Program-made: the position numbers and the translations under genes
In this document: one piece after another, positions 1-13,877 of the stretch
How the letters are laid out: each line of letters begins with the position of its first letter
Numbering within the stretch: the stretch's first letter is position 1
Assembly (NCBI GenBank): GCA_037013495.1
Contig: CM072807.1
Location: 15,441,001-15,505,000, forward strand
Source of the DNA: Hippophae tibetana
Taxonomy: Eukaryota > Streptophyta > Magnoliopsida > Rosales > Elaeagnaceae
Length of the DNA stretch: 64,000 nucleotides
Reading direction: 5' to 3'
Notes under the pieces: generated by a model
Told to the model about the DNA's origin: nothing
Seen by the model: only the letters and a program-made list of their open reading frames with translations
Databases searched by the model: none

Positions 1-2261
1 TTTATCTTGATTTTCTAGAGAAGATTTGGATGTATACTCAATATATATATATATATATAGCAAAGGTTGGAAGTTGAAGTGCTATGAAAAGATACCTTTA
101 TGAACCATGTATAAATTACAAAATTATTTAAAATTAATGCTTTAAAATTTATAAGAGTAAAAATATTATTCAATAATATTAAATATAGTTTAATTAAATG
201 TAATTAAATATTAAACGAGTTTAAATTATCCTAATTTAATTTAAATAACATCTAATTAAAAGACGTTCAATATAAAATAATAAATAATTAATTTTTTTTC
301 TTACGATAAAGATAAAAATATATAAAGTAGAAATAAAATAATTTTATTTTATTATTATAAATTTTAAGTTATTATTTTTATTATTTTTTTTTTAAAAATT
401 AACCTTTTTGTTTATCATTTAATACATTGTTTGAATTATTTCAGTTGTTTTTATATATATATTTTTCTCAATGTGTTAACTATTTTTTTTAATTTTAACT
501 TATTAAATTTAATTAATGATATTGAAATAAATAAATTTTAATATAAATTGTATATTTTCTCTTGTTAACAATCTTTTTTAATTTTGATTTATTAAATTTA
601 ATTATTAATATATTTAAATAAATAAATTTGAACATAAATCATATCTTTAATTTTATTGATAAAATTTTATCTAATGCGAAGAAGATTCGGAAAATAATAC
701 AAAAAGAAGCTATAATTACTGTGACAACGTAGATTTATCTTCATTTTTTTTGGGGACAACGTAAATTTATTTTAGGAAACAAAGAAAATAAGTTAAAAAA
801 AACTGTTACATGAAAGAAGTAATATTTTAATATAAATTAAGTAGTTAAAATATTAAAATAATTATAATTATATATTAATATAAAATTAATGATATTACGA
901 CATAAGATAGTTTGATGCATTAACACTTTTCGATAAAAATAATATGTTATTAAATTTATACGGGCAAAGTATTTTAAGGGGTTATCAAAATGTTTTAATT
1001 ATTTTCTCAATAAAAATAAAATAAAATAATATTATTTTATTAATAAATATTTTTGATGAAATAATGAAATATATTTAATGATATAAAGTTATTATCTTAA
1101 ACTTTCTTCTTCTTTATATTCTTATTAATTTTTGACACTAATTCAACTCTAAAGTTAAAAAAATTAACATTTTCAATTATATTCTCTTTGTTTTAGTTGA
1201 AAATAAAAATAAATTATAATATTTTAATCACTTTAATAATTTAGAGTAATAGATTACTTTCTATTTAATTTTTTAGACATCAGAAAAAATGTATAGAAAA
1301 TGCGATAATATGGTTAAAAATAGTATTAAAATGATAATTTTTTATATTAAATATACTACATTATTTTATAAAAATATATTATATTATTTAAAAGTAAATC
1401 ATATGTATATTTTTTATTAATATTTAAAAATTATTTATAAAAAAATAAAAAAATAAATCATCTAATCTAGGCAGACAAAATGAATTAGAAAACTATGCAC
1501 CCGGTATATATCACCAAATCTCGCCCGTTGTTTTAGGCTCCTGGTTTTCATTTGTCAGATTTTCAGTGGTACAGAGATGTCAAAGTCAAATGGACATACG
1601 AGTATTAAAGTGAAATATTCCATAAATTTCAACATGATGGTGGCAAACGAAGATTAAAAATGATGTGTGTATTTGAACAGAACAAAACAAATTATTATTA
1701 TTATTTTTTTTTTTGAAAAGAAAACACTACGTAGGTGGATTGTGGTAATGGCCAATAGGGAACACTACCTGATTTGGATACATTTTCTTCTACTTAGTTT
1801 TCTCCCACTTTAACTCAAATTTGCTGGGGAAGTTAAAGATAAAATAAGGGGGAAGAAAGGTACCTTTTATTAAAGGAATGGTATGTTTAAAAAAAAATTA
1901 ATTGGTTTGAATAAGTCTAATAACTTTTAAAGGAATAACATAAAGGTTTTATATTGATCATTAACCATTTTTATAAGATAATTTTAAAATTTTAAAAAAT
2001 GTAAATCTGAAGGTCTAAATAGATGTTGGTGTAGAATGTTAAAGTTGATTTGCTATTTTTATAGTGGTTTATTTGTTTTAGAATATCTTTAGATTTTATA
2101 TGTTATAATAATAAAAGACATAGTTAAAGAATTTCATTTATTAAAAATAGGATTAATAAATACAAGCAGATACATATATATGATTATTTTGTAGATATGA
2201 GATTAATATGTAAGTAATTAAAAAAATAATTTAATGAGTGATTATGAAGGGTAAAGAAATG
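1..2261. other. AT-rich intergenic DNA, no gene seen
   Basis: Very AT-rich sequence with dense stops in all frames and no recognisable protein, RNA or terminal-repeat signature. A short (AT)n microsatellite lies at 41-59. A less AT-rich patch at about 1,480-1,870 shows no ORF or known motif. I see nothing functional that can be supported. Confidence 0.7.
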
Positions 2262-2688
2262 TTTTAAGTGGTCTATAAATAGAACTTTTCTAGTAACATT
2301 TATAATCACTAGAAAATTGCGTCAGAAGGGACACATCTAAGTATGTTGTATCTGTTCTGATGTTTAAATTAATTTTTGAAAAAAAATTAAAATTAAAGAG
2401 AATTTAAGAGAGTTTGAACCATGAGCTCAGAAACTAAGTTATGCGTACTTTTCTATTTTTGAGAATATATTTAAAAGTTTTAATGAATTATATAATCGTA
2501 AATAATTAATTAATATTTAAAATATTAATTACATTCTATAAATAAAGATTTTTCCATCAATATTTATTTTAAATTTAAATAATAAAAAAATACTTAATTA
2601 TCTGTTAATTATATCTATTTGACTTTTAAAAGTGTACGTGAACTAATCAAATAGGATCACGTATAAATGGTAGTTTTTCTATCAAACA
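2262..2688 (-). repeat. LTR-like repeat, copy A
   Basis: This stretch is recognisably related to 3,894-4,266 (opposite orientation) and to 48,166-48,588 (same orientation). Shared blocks include the sequence around the CAGAAGG motif near 2,322, a TTAATTAATATTTAAA core, and the end near 2,660-2,688 that reads as TGTT-G-ATAGAAAAA on the minus strand. No protein-coding sequence lies beside it, so it behaves like a solo LTR or short non-autonomous element. The strand is assigned from the TGTTGGATAGG start seen in the other copies. Boundaries are approximate. Confidence 0.5.
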
Positions 2689-2693
2689 ATTTG

Positions 2694-3890
2694 TTTATAT
2701 ATTTTTCTGTTAAAATCATCTCTTTCAAAAGCCTACGATACAACAAAGTAGAACTTGTGTAATGAAGATTTTAGTTCAAGAAAATGACAGATAATGACAT
2801 GGTTCCCTTCTAAGTTTAATTTCTCATAATGGAAGAAATATGATAATTAGTACTTGAAGATGAAGACATTATTAGCTGCTAATGATACTTGAAACATTTT
2901 ATAGAATGGATACGTTGAATCACAATATGATACTATTTTTTCTCAAGTACAAAAAGATGTTCTTAAGGATTTAAAAGAAAGAAAAAAAGGATTCTTTTTC
3001 TCATCTTTCAAACTTTGGATGATGATGGCCTTGAGAAGATGTTTCAAGTAAAAAATCCAAGCAAGCATAAGATATGATTCGAAAATATTATAAAGGCAGT
3101 GTTGAATCCTTACTCGTGAAAAGATCTGAAATAATTTTAGAATTTTTTTCTAGTGTGTTATTTTTAAAAAATATTTACAGGAAAGTTACGTGAATAAGTT
3201 ACATGAATTTTGTCTTTGTTTATCAAAAGCTAATGTGGCAACCTTTTACTCATGATATAACAACTATAAAATTTATAACAAAAAATAATATCTTAAATAA
3301 GTATAATAGTTAGAATTTAGTATTAAACGAGTTTAATTAATTAAAATTTAACTTGAATTGTATTGTATGATATTTATTATGAAATTTTTGAGCTAATTTT
3401 TTATGCAGTAAAAATATATAAAATTAACACAAAATGTATTATTTATTTTCCAATTTACTTTTCATGTTAAAAAAAGTGAAACAAAAGTGTACAACTTATA
3501 TGTTCGCTTATACCTTTCTAAATGCAACGATGATTAAGTTCAATCTCAACCTCCTATAAATCAGTGATATTAGGGAACAGACTAAGAGAAGATTTAGAAG
3601 AATCAATCTCAAAAAATATTATATTTGGGAAATCAAACTTACGGATTCATAGTTGATTTTTCACAAACTTTGATTAGTACTCATAATTTTCCAATTGAGA
3701 TTTCGATTAAAGCACAATAATAGTAATTGGAAAGCTTATGATTTCAAGATTATTTTGACATGGAGATATTTAGGGTATTAGCTGCATAGTTTAGCCAAGA
3801 TGCTCCAGATCCTGTTTTCATTGAATCATTATACCAGGGTAAGATAACTAGAATAACTCTATCAGAAGTGGCACTAGAAACTCAAGAGGT
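2694..3890. other. Spacer between two inverted LTR-like repeats
   Basis: About 1.2 kb of AT-rich sequence between the two oppositely oriented copies of the same repeat. No ORF of useful length and no retroelement domain was seen. Confidence 0.6.
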
Positions 3891-3893
3891 TTG

Positions 3894-4266
3894 TGTTGGA
3901 TAGGAAAATCACTAGGAATATGTGAATCTATTTTATTATCTCACGTTAACTTTAAAAAATCAAATAGTTACAATTAATGTATAATGGAATATATCTTTTA
4001 TTATTTAATTTAAAATAAATATTAATGACTCATTTTATATTTATTTAAGGTCATTAATATTCTAAATTAAATGTTAATTAATATAATATTTAAATATTAA
4101 TTAATTAATATTATTTATTTATGATATGTTCTTCCAAACCTTTAAATAGGTCATCATAAATGAAAAATATGTTTATAACCTAACACATAAGTGTACCAGT
4201 GAAACTTTATCAAACGCTTTCTAATCTTAATTTTTCTCTCAAAAAATGATTTAAGTATCAAAAGAG
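3894..4266 (+). repeat. LTR-like repeat, copy B
   Basis: It starts with TGTTGGATAGGAAAAT, a typical LTR-type 5' end. It matches the reverse complement of 48,166-48,588 over most of its length, including a TTAATTAATATT core and the block CCTTTAAATAGG near 4,140, which would suit a TATA-like element if this is an LTR. It is inverted relative to copy A at 2,262-2,688. The 3' limit is uncertain because similarity fades after a pyrimidine-rich TTTTTCTCTC block near 4,230. Confidence 0.55.
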
Positions 4267-7050
4267 ATATAACAATTATAAATTTCATCCATTTTAATGT
4301 AATTTTATAATAATTTATAGATCTATGTATTTAAAAATGTGACTTAATAAAAATCAATTTCGCATTTCATAATGTTAATAGTAAATCAATCAACAATCAT
4401 AAGAATTATATATAGATTTAGAAATTATCACTACTACAAAAAGGATATTTAAGTTGATGAGTAAACGGATATATTTTTTCTTTCAAAATACATTGAACAC
4501 TAAACATGGGTACCATTTTTAAAAAATAATATTTACATATTCATGTATTTACACGTGTATATAATGATAAGGTTTGAAGCCGAATTCTCGTAGTGTCCAC
4601 AAAAGACATATATCATTGCATTATAAGAGAATTGGTAACATATGTACCATTTTTAATTATGTAAAATTCTCATAATTTTCTTGATTTATTTGTGTGCTTT
4701 TTTCACTCTTGGCGTTTCTATATCAATTATTGACTATAAAAAATATTTTTTTGTCCCAATTATACCACTTAATACTACTTGGTATTAAAATCTCATAACT
4801 CTCTCCTTGTTATGCTTGGTGGAAAAAAATAGGTTTTAACTCGTAGTGATATGCCAATTTTTTTGAGTAAGACTCACTTTGTATAAATATGTGATCATAA
4901 TTGATTTGAATTCTCTTCTACGAGGGTTTCAAAAACCATATATTTATATGTTTAAAAAAAATATTTAGATGAATGAAAAATTAAGTCTCAAAGTTAACTC
5001 ACTGATAATATATTAGTGTAGTGAGTACATTATTTTTACGCTCTCACACCTAGGGTGAAAATATTCGAATATCTAGGCCCAAAAATTCAAAACTTTAATA
5101 GGACGTATGCACGTCTTGTTGACACAAATATTATCTAATTTTGATGGGTATTACGTTTTTCAGGTTTTGCTACACATATTTTTTTCTTCCCTTTCTTAGT
5201 GAAGCTATTGATCTTCAGAGTTACTTTAGTTGTTCTGAAAGTTTTTAATTAAGTCAATACTAAGTCAGTTTTTCAATGGTCACATATGGATGCTTATAAA
5301 TTGACTCTATAGCTAAGAAAAAGGTATAGAAAATTTGACAACCATTATCTCCTTTTTTTCTGTACCAATTTCGTTTCTATCTATAAAATTTATATTCTAG
5401 AGCTAAGTTCAATGTAACAAAAACGAATATAATTCAATTTGCCATAGCACTTTTTAGTGATGTTTGAATACTATTTTTTGATAATTTTAACATAGGAGTT
5501 ATTTTTTCCTTTAATCTCAAACATTCCTTAGGAGAAAAATTTATCTTTTTAAGTAATTGTGTAACACGGGATGTGATCTTCCTTCAGTTTTTGTTCGTAT
5601 CTTTATTTTATTGTAAATGTATGTTTATAATTAAAGTACAATTAATCTTGTTTACCAATTACTTATATTTTAAAATATTAAACACATAAATTAGGATACA
5701 CTTGAGCTACTTTACAATCTCCCATGGTATTATTTAAGAGTACTCTTTGACTATTGCCGAATCATTTAAACTCTAATGTTTCCAATGGCCATCTATTTTC
5801 CAGTACTACGTTGTAGAATTTAATTAGGTACCAAAATATGCAACGGAATTTTCTCCATCTCTACTTTTTCTTTCACGATGGAAGTGATCGATTTTCAATT
5901 TCTACAATTTCATTAATTTAAATACAATATATTAGGTGAGAATTTAACCAGCAAGCTAGTATTTTTCATGATAATGAATTATAACTAATTGTATCAATGT
6001 ATTTTAAAGATATTATTAGAATTAGTAGAGGTGTTAAATTGTAGCTAAATTGAGATTATTTAAATTTAATGTGAGTTAATTTAACTCACTTTTAAATGAA
6101 TTGATTCATTTATATTTTTGATTAATTAAAATTATATATTTTTATCTGAAAATAATGATATTAGTATAAATATTATTATTTTAATACATTTTTATAAAAT
6201 AAAAAAAATATTTTAAGTGCATTTTTTTCATAGTGACATTTTGAGTTACTTAAACTATTAGTTAGATAAGCCAATTTATTTGAACTTATTAGATATTTTA
6301 TTTAAGTTCACGAGTTAAGTGATGTGTATTTTTTGGATAAAATTTAAATAAGATAATTAAATCATTCATTTGAGTTTATAAATTAAATTAATTTTTTTTA
6401 AGTTTATTAGTTTATTAAATCAATCCTAAATGAGTTGAGCTTAACTCATGTTTTGACACTAGTAATTACCCGTGTGACATTCTTTTACTTTTTTAAAAAA
6501 ATATTCATTGTTTTTAAATATTATATGTAAATGAAAATAAAAATTAGTGTATTTGTTTTAAAAGAATTATCATTTGAACGTTACAAATGATTGTAATGTT
6601 CGTACTTTTTTAATTAAATTAATAGCGATGGGGTAAACAATGGAAATGATACAATATGTCAGCTATATTAGAATGTTACCGATTTGTGTTACTTACATAT
6701 TCATTAAAAAAAAAAAAAAAACTTTTTGCTCATGCTTTACATATTCATGGAAAAATAAAAAGACTAAAACTTTTTGCTCATATTTTTAAGTTGGGTTTGA
6801 TATTTTTATAATAATTATATTTTATTAAAAGTTTTATAAATTTATCATATCTTAAAATAGGTTACTGTTTAACACTTATAATATGTAAAAGTTTTTGTTT
6901 ATTATCCATAATATTTTAAAAAAATTAGTTTAGTTATTTTTACACAATAACAACTATTTTAAATTGTTTAGATAAGAATAAAATAAAAATTACCTATTTA
7001 TCTCAATATCCTCCACTAGGATCTTAAACAATATGAAAGTTTGTAGTTAT
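4267..7050. other. AT-rich intergenic DNA
   Basis: No coding sequence was recognised. A possible MITE occupies about 6,024-6,465: it begins AGAGGTGTTAAA and ends TTTTGACACTAG, so its ends are weakly inverted, and it is rich in repeated TGAGTT/AACTCA words. A homopolymer A tract lies at 6,706-6,720. Nothing else could be supported. Confidence 0.55.
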
Positions 7051-8020
7051 TGATTTAATTAATCTAGAGGGAGATGAATATGTAATTTTTTAAAATTAAA
7101 TTTAATTAAAAAAATCACAAGCGATTAGACATATAATCTTGTGTAAGTAAAATAATGTAAAAAAATAAAACTTGACACACAATATATTAGGTAAAAATAA
7201 CTTAAGCCACAAAAATGACATAAAAAGAAAACTAACAGTCCATCGAATCATCTAACTATCTACTATAAAAATCAATATTTAATTATAATGTCATGAACTA
7301 AATTAGCCTTCACATATAATGTCCCAAAAGTAATCTACACACTTACAAGTTGTCATTTCTTTCATAGTTTCCACAAGATGAGTATAAAGATCTAGACCAA
7401 CGTTTTGAAAAATTCGAATCACACAAGCAATCGAACCCATTCCGCAGGAACCTAACAAGTTAGCATAAATAACACATGTGCAAAATGTGTCTTAAAGTAT
7501 ATTCAATAATGAAAAACTCTAGCTACAAGATTAAGGAATAAATCAATTAATGTAAATCATCTATCAAGCCTTAGAATGAAAGTTCAAGCACATGATCATA
7601 ATATAAATAAGTTAATTAATTAATCACATACAATCACACAATGTTTGATAGAATAATTCAATAAACAACCTAACAAAATATGATTTAGTTTAAATTTTTT
7701 TTGAGAGAAAAGCACAAGATGAATAGAATGAATGTGATTGTGGTTGAAGAGAATAAATAGACATTAGATTGTTTAAATAGGAATAATCAAGACCCTAATG
7801 ATAGGTTAAGGATCAATTACCAGTTTGTTCATTAAAAAATTCATAGAGCAATAATTAATAGGAACAATATGATAATTGGACAGTTTGGCTCGAATATATA
7901 ATTAGTTTTTAAGTTCAAGCCCTTGTCGTTCAATTGATTTATACCATACTCGATAGATCGAACCAATAAAGTCAACGATCAAAATCCTTTTCAATTGATC
8001 CAACAATGATCAAATAACAA

Positions 8021-8240
8021 TCGATCGATCGAAACTATTCTATCAATCCAGACAATGAATAATAAAAATTAAAAACCATGTAGATTGAATATGATCCATT
8101 TTCGATCGATCGATCTTGATTGATCGAACATGACTTTGATCGATCGACATCAATTTGAAATCCAACTTGAGAGAATATAGATTGTACATGATCTATTCTT
8201 AATCGATCTACTTCCTCGATTGATCCAATCATCGCTCGAT
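8021..8240. repeat. Cluster of GATCGATC palindromes
   Basis: Within about 220 bp the self-complementary word TCGATCGA occurs repeatedly (TCGATCGATCGA at 8,021-8,032; a longer run at 8,101-8,115; another at 8,138-8,147). Several degenerate ATTGATC/CGATCAAT words also occur. The surrounding 7.1-8.4 kb has no ORF longer than about 70 codons and no known protein. The cluster may be part of a decayed transposable element, but its origin is not identified. Confidence 0.6.
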
Positions 8241-8440
8241 CAATCAAACATCATATATACTAAATGTTCCTAAGTGTATACTATGTATTCTAATATGCTT
8301 CAGAATATAAGTGTATACTTGAAATATGTTTATTTGAAGGTCGAAAGTTTTTTTTTTGGCTTGAATAGTGATATTAAAATTATGCCTAGAAACTAATTTA
8401 CATTTAAACGTTTTGTTTACAAATATTACCAACACTTATA

Positions 8441-11400
8441 AACCTTACGCAATGCAATCATCTTTACCTGAGCAGACACAAAAGAAGATCCCAAAACATA
8501 TTGCCAATACTCATAAGAAAATTAAATCATATACGTATTGAAAAAAATGAGAGCTTTAGTGATTACTAATTATGTTCGATAATAAAGATAGCCTAGAACA
8601 TTGTTCATTGAGCAATCCATTAGAAAGGCTAAAGAAGCAAATTGTTGAAGAATATAGCTAAAGAAACCAATACAAAAACTAGAAACAAATCTTTAAAAAC
8701 ATAACTAAGAGATCTCTGTGGATTCTTAACCCAACAATGTTTGAGAATGGTATCTTAGATCTTTCCAATCTTGAATGGAGAGGGGCACTTGGATCAAAAT
8801 CATTTTTTTTAATACATCTATCTGCACCATTACCATTGCCAACCGGCTTTGTTTTATTTCCAATTTTCCCAACGACTATTCCTTCTTCATTTGAGGTCTC
8901 ACCTTGGTTAAGTATTTTCTAATTTTTATTTTACACTTGTCAAAACAGTTTAAAATGAGTTTTTTTTCATTTACGGTTCAAAAAAGATTAAATTAGAGCT
9001 TTTTAAAAATCATGGGTATCAAAATGAGAATTTTTTTCATGTTATGAGTATTAAATGAGAATTCTTTTAAAATATAATTAATTTGTAAAACTTATGATAA
9101 AATGAATATTTTAAAATTATCAAATCTCTTTTAAGACTATTCTCAATAAAACAAGTATTTTATGAAGAAAAAAAACACGTTTATACGAAGATAAATTTAA
9201 GTTCAAATCACGTTTTTTTTTCTAAAATAAAATAAAAAGTTTTCAAATAACTAGGTTAACTTAAATCCACATAGTTATAATAATTAAGTTTTTAAATTAA
9301 AATAATAAACATTTTTTTTTCATGAAGCACAACTAGCTAGATTAATTGGGTAAAACGGCCACGTGGTTTGTTGAAGAAGAAAGAGTATTAGGACATGTGA
9401 AACCCTCGTTTAATGAACATCCTCCAAAACACCACATTAGAAAGACATATTTTGGGGACCATAAAAAAACCTAGTCGCTCTTTGCTGACAAGTAACATGA
9501 TAAGCTCATGTTAGTCCATTTCTCAATTCTCTTCCTCTTAGACACTGCTTGGCCCATTTGTTTCTCCTCCTTCAATGTCGTAGGGCCGTCCCCAACCTCT
9601 ACGTCTCTCTTGCTTTCTCTAGCAAGTAAATTAAGTCTATGTATGTTCTTATTAGTTGTCTTTTAGTATAATTGGTCAGGAAATGTCAGTTTTATGGGAG
9701 TCTTTGGTTCGAATCTTCAACCAAAATATTCTTTAAAACAGGTCTATATATTTTCTTGACGTACGTTTATTTATGTTTGTATCGATTCATGTTGAAGTTC
9801 CAACAACTCTTCTCTCTTCAATTTGCAACAGTCTCGAGTTTTCTTTCCTTCTCTCTTTGAATTAGTCAAAATATACATTTTAAAATCAAAATCAAATGGA
9901 AAAGTAATTTCATTAATTATAAAATTATAAATTTTAATTTATAATATTATTAATAAATATAATCAGATTTATATTTATTTAATAAAAAATTATCACTTTA
10001 ATTAACATTATAATATATAAAATTACTCACTTTTATTTTAATTCTATTCCTACTATTTCTTCTTCTTAAGAAAACGATAGTTTGCATCTGCTAATATTGT
10101 AGTGTATTAGTGTTACCTCGCAATTAGACGTGATTGAATTGGAACAAATAATCCCATTTTGACTAAGAAATGTATATTTATTATAAGATAATATTATTGA
10201 TTAGAGTCCAAATTTATGACACAAAGATTAATAAGGTGAAGAAGTAAAGAACCTAATTCTGATATCAACTTAGAAACACAGAATTAACTTTTAACTTAAA
10301 AGAAATCGTATGAGTTAAAAGATTGTCCAGACTTATAAAAATTGTCTTACTCTTAACAAACGTGAGACTTAACAAATTATAATTATGATATAATTGTAAT
10401 TTATAAAAATATGCTTTTAATTAAGTTTATTAAATAAATAGTTACCCATTACTAGCTGGTTTTTATCCAAATCAGATCGATGTTTATTGCTTTGGAACAA
10501 AGATGGATTGATGTGATATATATGTCGATTACATAATCTCAGATTTTTCAATGTTGTGTAAAGAAGCCAGAAATTGATTCATGGATAACATGGGCAATTA
10601 TTTTATATAATGATTCTATTTACTTACATATAAAATATCATAATTTTTATATATATTAATAATATATTCTTAAAATTATTAAAATACATCTCATATAAAT
10701 TAATAACTCATAAAAGTTTTTCCAAAGATATTTCGGTTGAACTACCAGGTAGCGCCAACCTACATATTGTATGGCATTTTAGTTGGAAAATTAATTTTAA
10801 ATGAATTTAGGTTAATATTAAATAGCTTGCTGTCGTCTTGAACCAGCTTAATCAGGATGAGTTGAATCCAAATATTGGTTACATGTGTTGGGAAACCGTA
10901 TGGGACCATAAATAAAAATTGCACTAAAAAATCTCAAACACAACATGAATTTAAGACATAAAATAAATTTGAATTGATGCTAAATGTATTAGGTCAAAAC
11001 CGGCTTTGACCTGTCTTTAATCTTTATCTGTATATTAAATGTGTTAATTAAATCTAGTTTCGAATTAAATAGATTGGGTTTAAACAGGTAGATTTGAACA
11101 TGACCCAACACACTTATGTGAAATAATGCTAATTACAATTAAAATTGTAATTTTTTTTTCTAATCAAAATTGCACACAAATAATTTATTCCATCAACTTT
11201 GGTATAATTACATCGGAAAATTGAGTTTGAAAAGTTATTATTTCTATTGCTAAAATATTATATATATATATGAATTTATATCTCAATAACAATTAAAAAA
11301 TATGAGAATTAATTAAAAAAATAAAATAAAAAAATTGATTATTTATTCTTATATTATTAATTTTTTAAAATAAAATGATTAAATTACTATAAAAAATAAC

Positions 11401-13219
11401 AAAGATATTAGGATATTTTTAACATAACTAATAAATTTACGTTAACATCTACCTGCTTTTTATTTGAATTTAAAGGCTGTGTGGCTAGGGATATTTTTTT
11501 AAAACAGTGTGGAAATGTGGATGTTAATAGAAGGGTTCATTTTATTTGTTGAATGAGGTGGGGGTGATTATGTGCAATAGTTTACTGGGGTTTACTTAGA
11601 CTTAACACAAAAGACTAGTATGCAGAAGAAGATGTGGAGGCTCGTTGTTTTGTTGTATGCATCAACCGTCCATTACTACAAATTAATTTTCGTAATACAA
11701 TTACAATAATAAATATGACATAGATCAATATAAATCTTTTTTTTTTCGTTTCACATTGGCACGTTTCTATCCTTTATTACCCCTTTATGTAAATTTATCG
11801 ATTGCTAAAACTATATTGTATGATTTATATATAGTAGAATGTAACTGTAGAGTATAGTGTGTCATAGTATAGAGTTTGTATCAATTGATGAGGACATTAC
11901 AAGCTATAGAGATTATTCTCTTGAAACTGTCAAAAGAAATGAAATACAGGTTTCTATACCCTTTTTGATAATTTCTCTTTATATGGAACTCATTATCAGT
12001 CTTCATTTTGTCATTTCTATGTTCTGCATGATGTTCCCTTCTTTGAACCTAGCTACTATGTTTTTTGAGTAAGTTTATACTCTTATTATCCAATTTTAGT
12101 ATGATCTGCCACTAAATTTGTATCATACAGATTTGTATGGGTGGAATATGGATGAAATAGTGAAGACGATATATATGTCTTAAGAACTATTGCAAATTCT
12201 TTGGTGTTTTTCGTCGTCAGGTCACCTTTGTAATTTCTTCTAAAATAATTTGCATGAATACTTTTCATTTTATAATATATTTTTGTTTCTATTTCCATAT
12301 TATTTTGTGTTTGTGAATTCATATGGTTCTATTAGTCTTTGATATTTCTTATTCTATTTATGCATATATTAGGCTCTTGATACAGGTGCTGCTATGTTTT
12401 TTTGTTGTTGCTATTATACAGGTGCTGCTATGTTAAAAGTAGATAAGATTGTTATAATGCAAATGATATCACAGGAAAAATTATCTTGAACACATTGCGA
12501 GGAGATATTAGTATGTAATGTAATTTTTTCTCATTTTCTATGTTAAAAATATTAGTAGTAAATTCTACCAATAACTTGAGCTTTTCGAAGAGTTGATTTC
12601 TCAACAACTTTTAATATTATATCAGAGTTGGATTGCTTTTACATTAAATGTAATTACTAATCTTCAAGTCATTTTTCTTTTGTTCAAGATCTGATAGGCT
12701 CTAGCCTCTGCATTCCTTCTCTTATGTTTGCTGTTAATTAAGACAATTTTTGTGATATATGCCTCATTCTACTATAATTATTAGTGAAATATCATCTTGT
12801 TTTTGTATTAAAATCTTTTGGAATAAAACTCAGAGAAATCAAACGATCATTTTGATTTCAATACTTCAAAGATTTGGATTAAAATTTTTACATCTGCATT
12901 GAATTGTTTTCAAATGCCTACTTCTTATGGTGATGTATGGGTAAATCTCACCCCCAAAATCCCATATCCCACATTGGAGGTGGGTTTGGGATTTGAACAA
13001 GTTGGCATGAAATGAGATATCTCTATCCACTCTAGGCAATTCGTGAGAGTTTTTTTTTTTTTTTTTATTACAATCATAGTAAGTAAAGAGTGAAAGTCCA
13101 ACGACATTCAATGTACAATCAAGAGGGAGATAATACGAACATCTCAAAGACTTTAGCAACTCTTACAAGCAACAGAAACAAATACAATAATAATAAATAA
13201 GAATAACACAACAACCAGT
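8441..13219. other. Intergenic DNA with no supported gene
   Basis: Only short ORFs with low-complexity translations are present. A tRNA-like patch lies near 9,662-9,725 (see findings). An odd direct repeat of 17 bases, ACAGGTGCTGCTATGTT, occurs near 12,384 and again near 12,419. A less AT-rich stretch at 12,905-13,050 contains CCCACATTGG, a word common at the ends of small plant LTR elements, followed by a T homopolymer at about 13,051-13,067. None of these is enough for a gene call. Confidence 0.55.
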
Positions 13220-13228
13220 AATCCACAA

Positions 13229-13869
13229 ATTGCAGATAAGCAAGAAAGAATAACAACTAGATTAATATATGACAAATAAGTTAGTAAAGTAGTAAAGAAG
13301 AAAAATGTCTTTCAATCACAATAAATACCTTTTATGTATGAATATATTTGGTAATTGCTCTAATTGTAATAACAGAATACGCAAGTATACATAACACATC
13401 AATATAACATGGTAAACCCACACATGATCTAATACTTATGTGATAACATCCACGGGTTCATAGGGTCAATCACACACCATCAAACAATTTACTTAATAAG
13501 TAAATCAACAATTCACAACTAAAACAAATATAAGCATATACCTCTATTAGTATATCACAAATGCAAATAATCAAAGAAAGAATAACAACTAGATTAATAC
13601 ATGACAAATAAGTTAGTAAAGAAGGAAAATGTCTTTCAATCATAATAAATACCTCTTATGTATGAATGTATTTGGTAATTACTCTAATTGTAATAACAGA
13701 ATACGCAATCATACATAACACATCAATATAATATGATAAACCTATACATGATTCAATACTTGATAACATCCACGGGTTCATAAGGTTAACCATATTACAT
13801 CAAACAATTTACTCAATAAGTAAATCATCAATTCATAACTAAAAAAATATAAACACATACCTCTATTAG
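13229..13869. repeat. Tandem duplication, unit about 320-330 bp
   Basis: Two adjacent, highly similar copies: roughly 13,229-13,550 and 13,551-13,869. Both contain AAGAAAGAATAACAACTAG (13,242 and 13,574), the words CATCCACGGGTTCATA and CAATTTACT-AATAAGTAAATCA, and both end ACCTCTATTAG (to 13,550 and 13,869). Differences are scattered point changes and small indels, so the duplication is not very recent. No ORF spans it. Confidence 0.85.
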
Positions 13870-13877
13870 TTGGAGAG

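Noticed and set aside
12380..12480. AG/GTGCTGCTATGTTAAAAGTAGATAAG after a pyrimidine tract, reading GAAMLKVDKIVI, as a decayed exon (chaperonin-like?)
   Set aside because: Only about a dozen residues are reminiscent, the frame closes soon after, and no neighbouring exon could be found.
12905..13067. TRIM-type LTR around CCCACATTGG with T homopolymer
   Set aside because: The word is suggestive, but I could not find paired terminal repeats, a PBS or a second copy.
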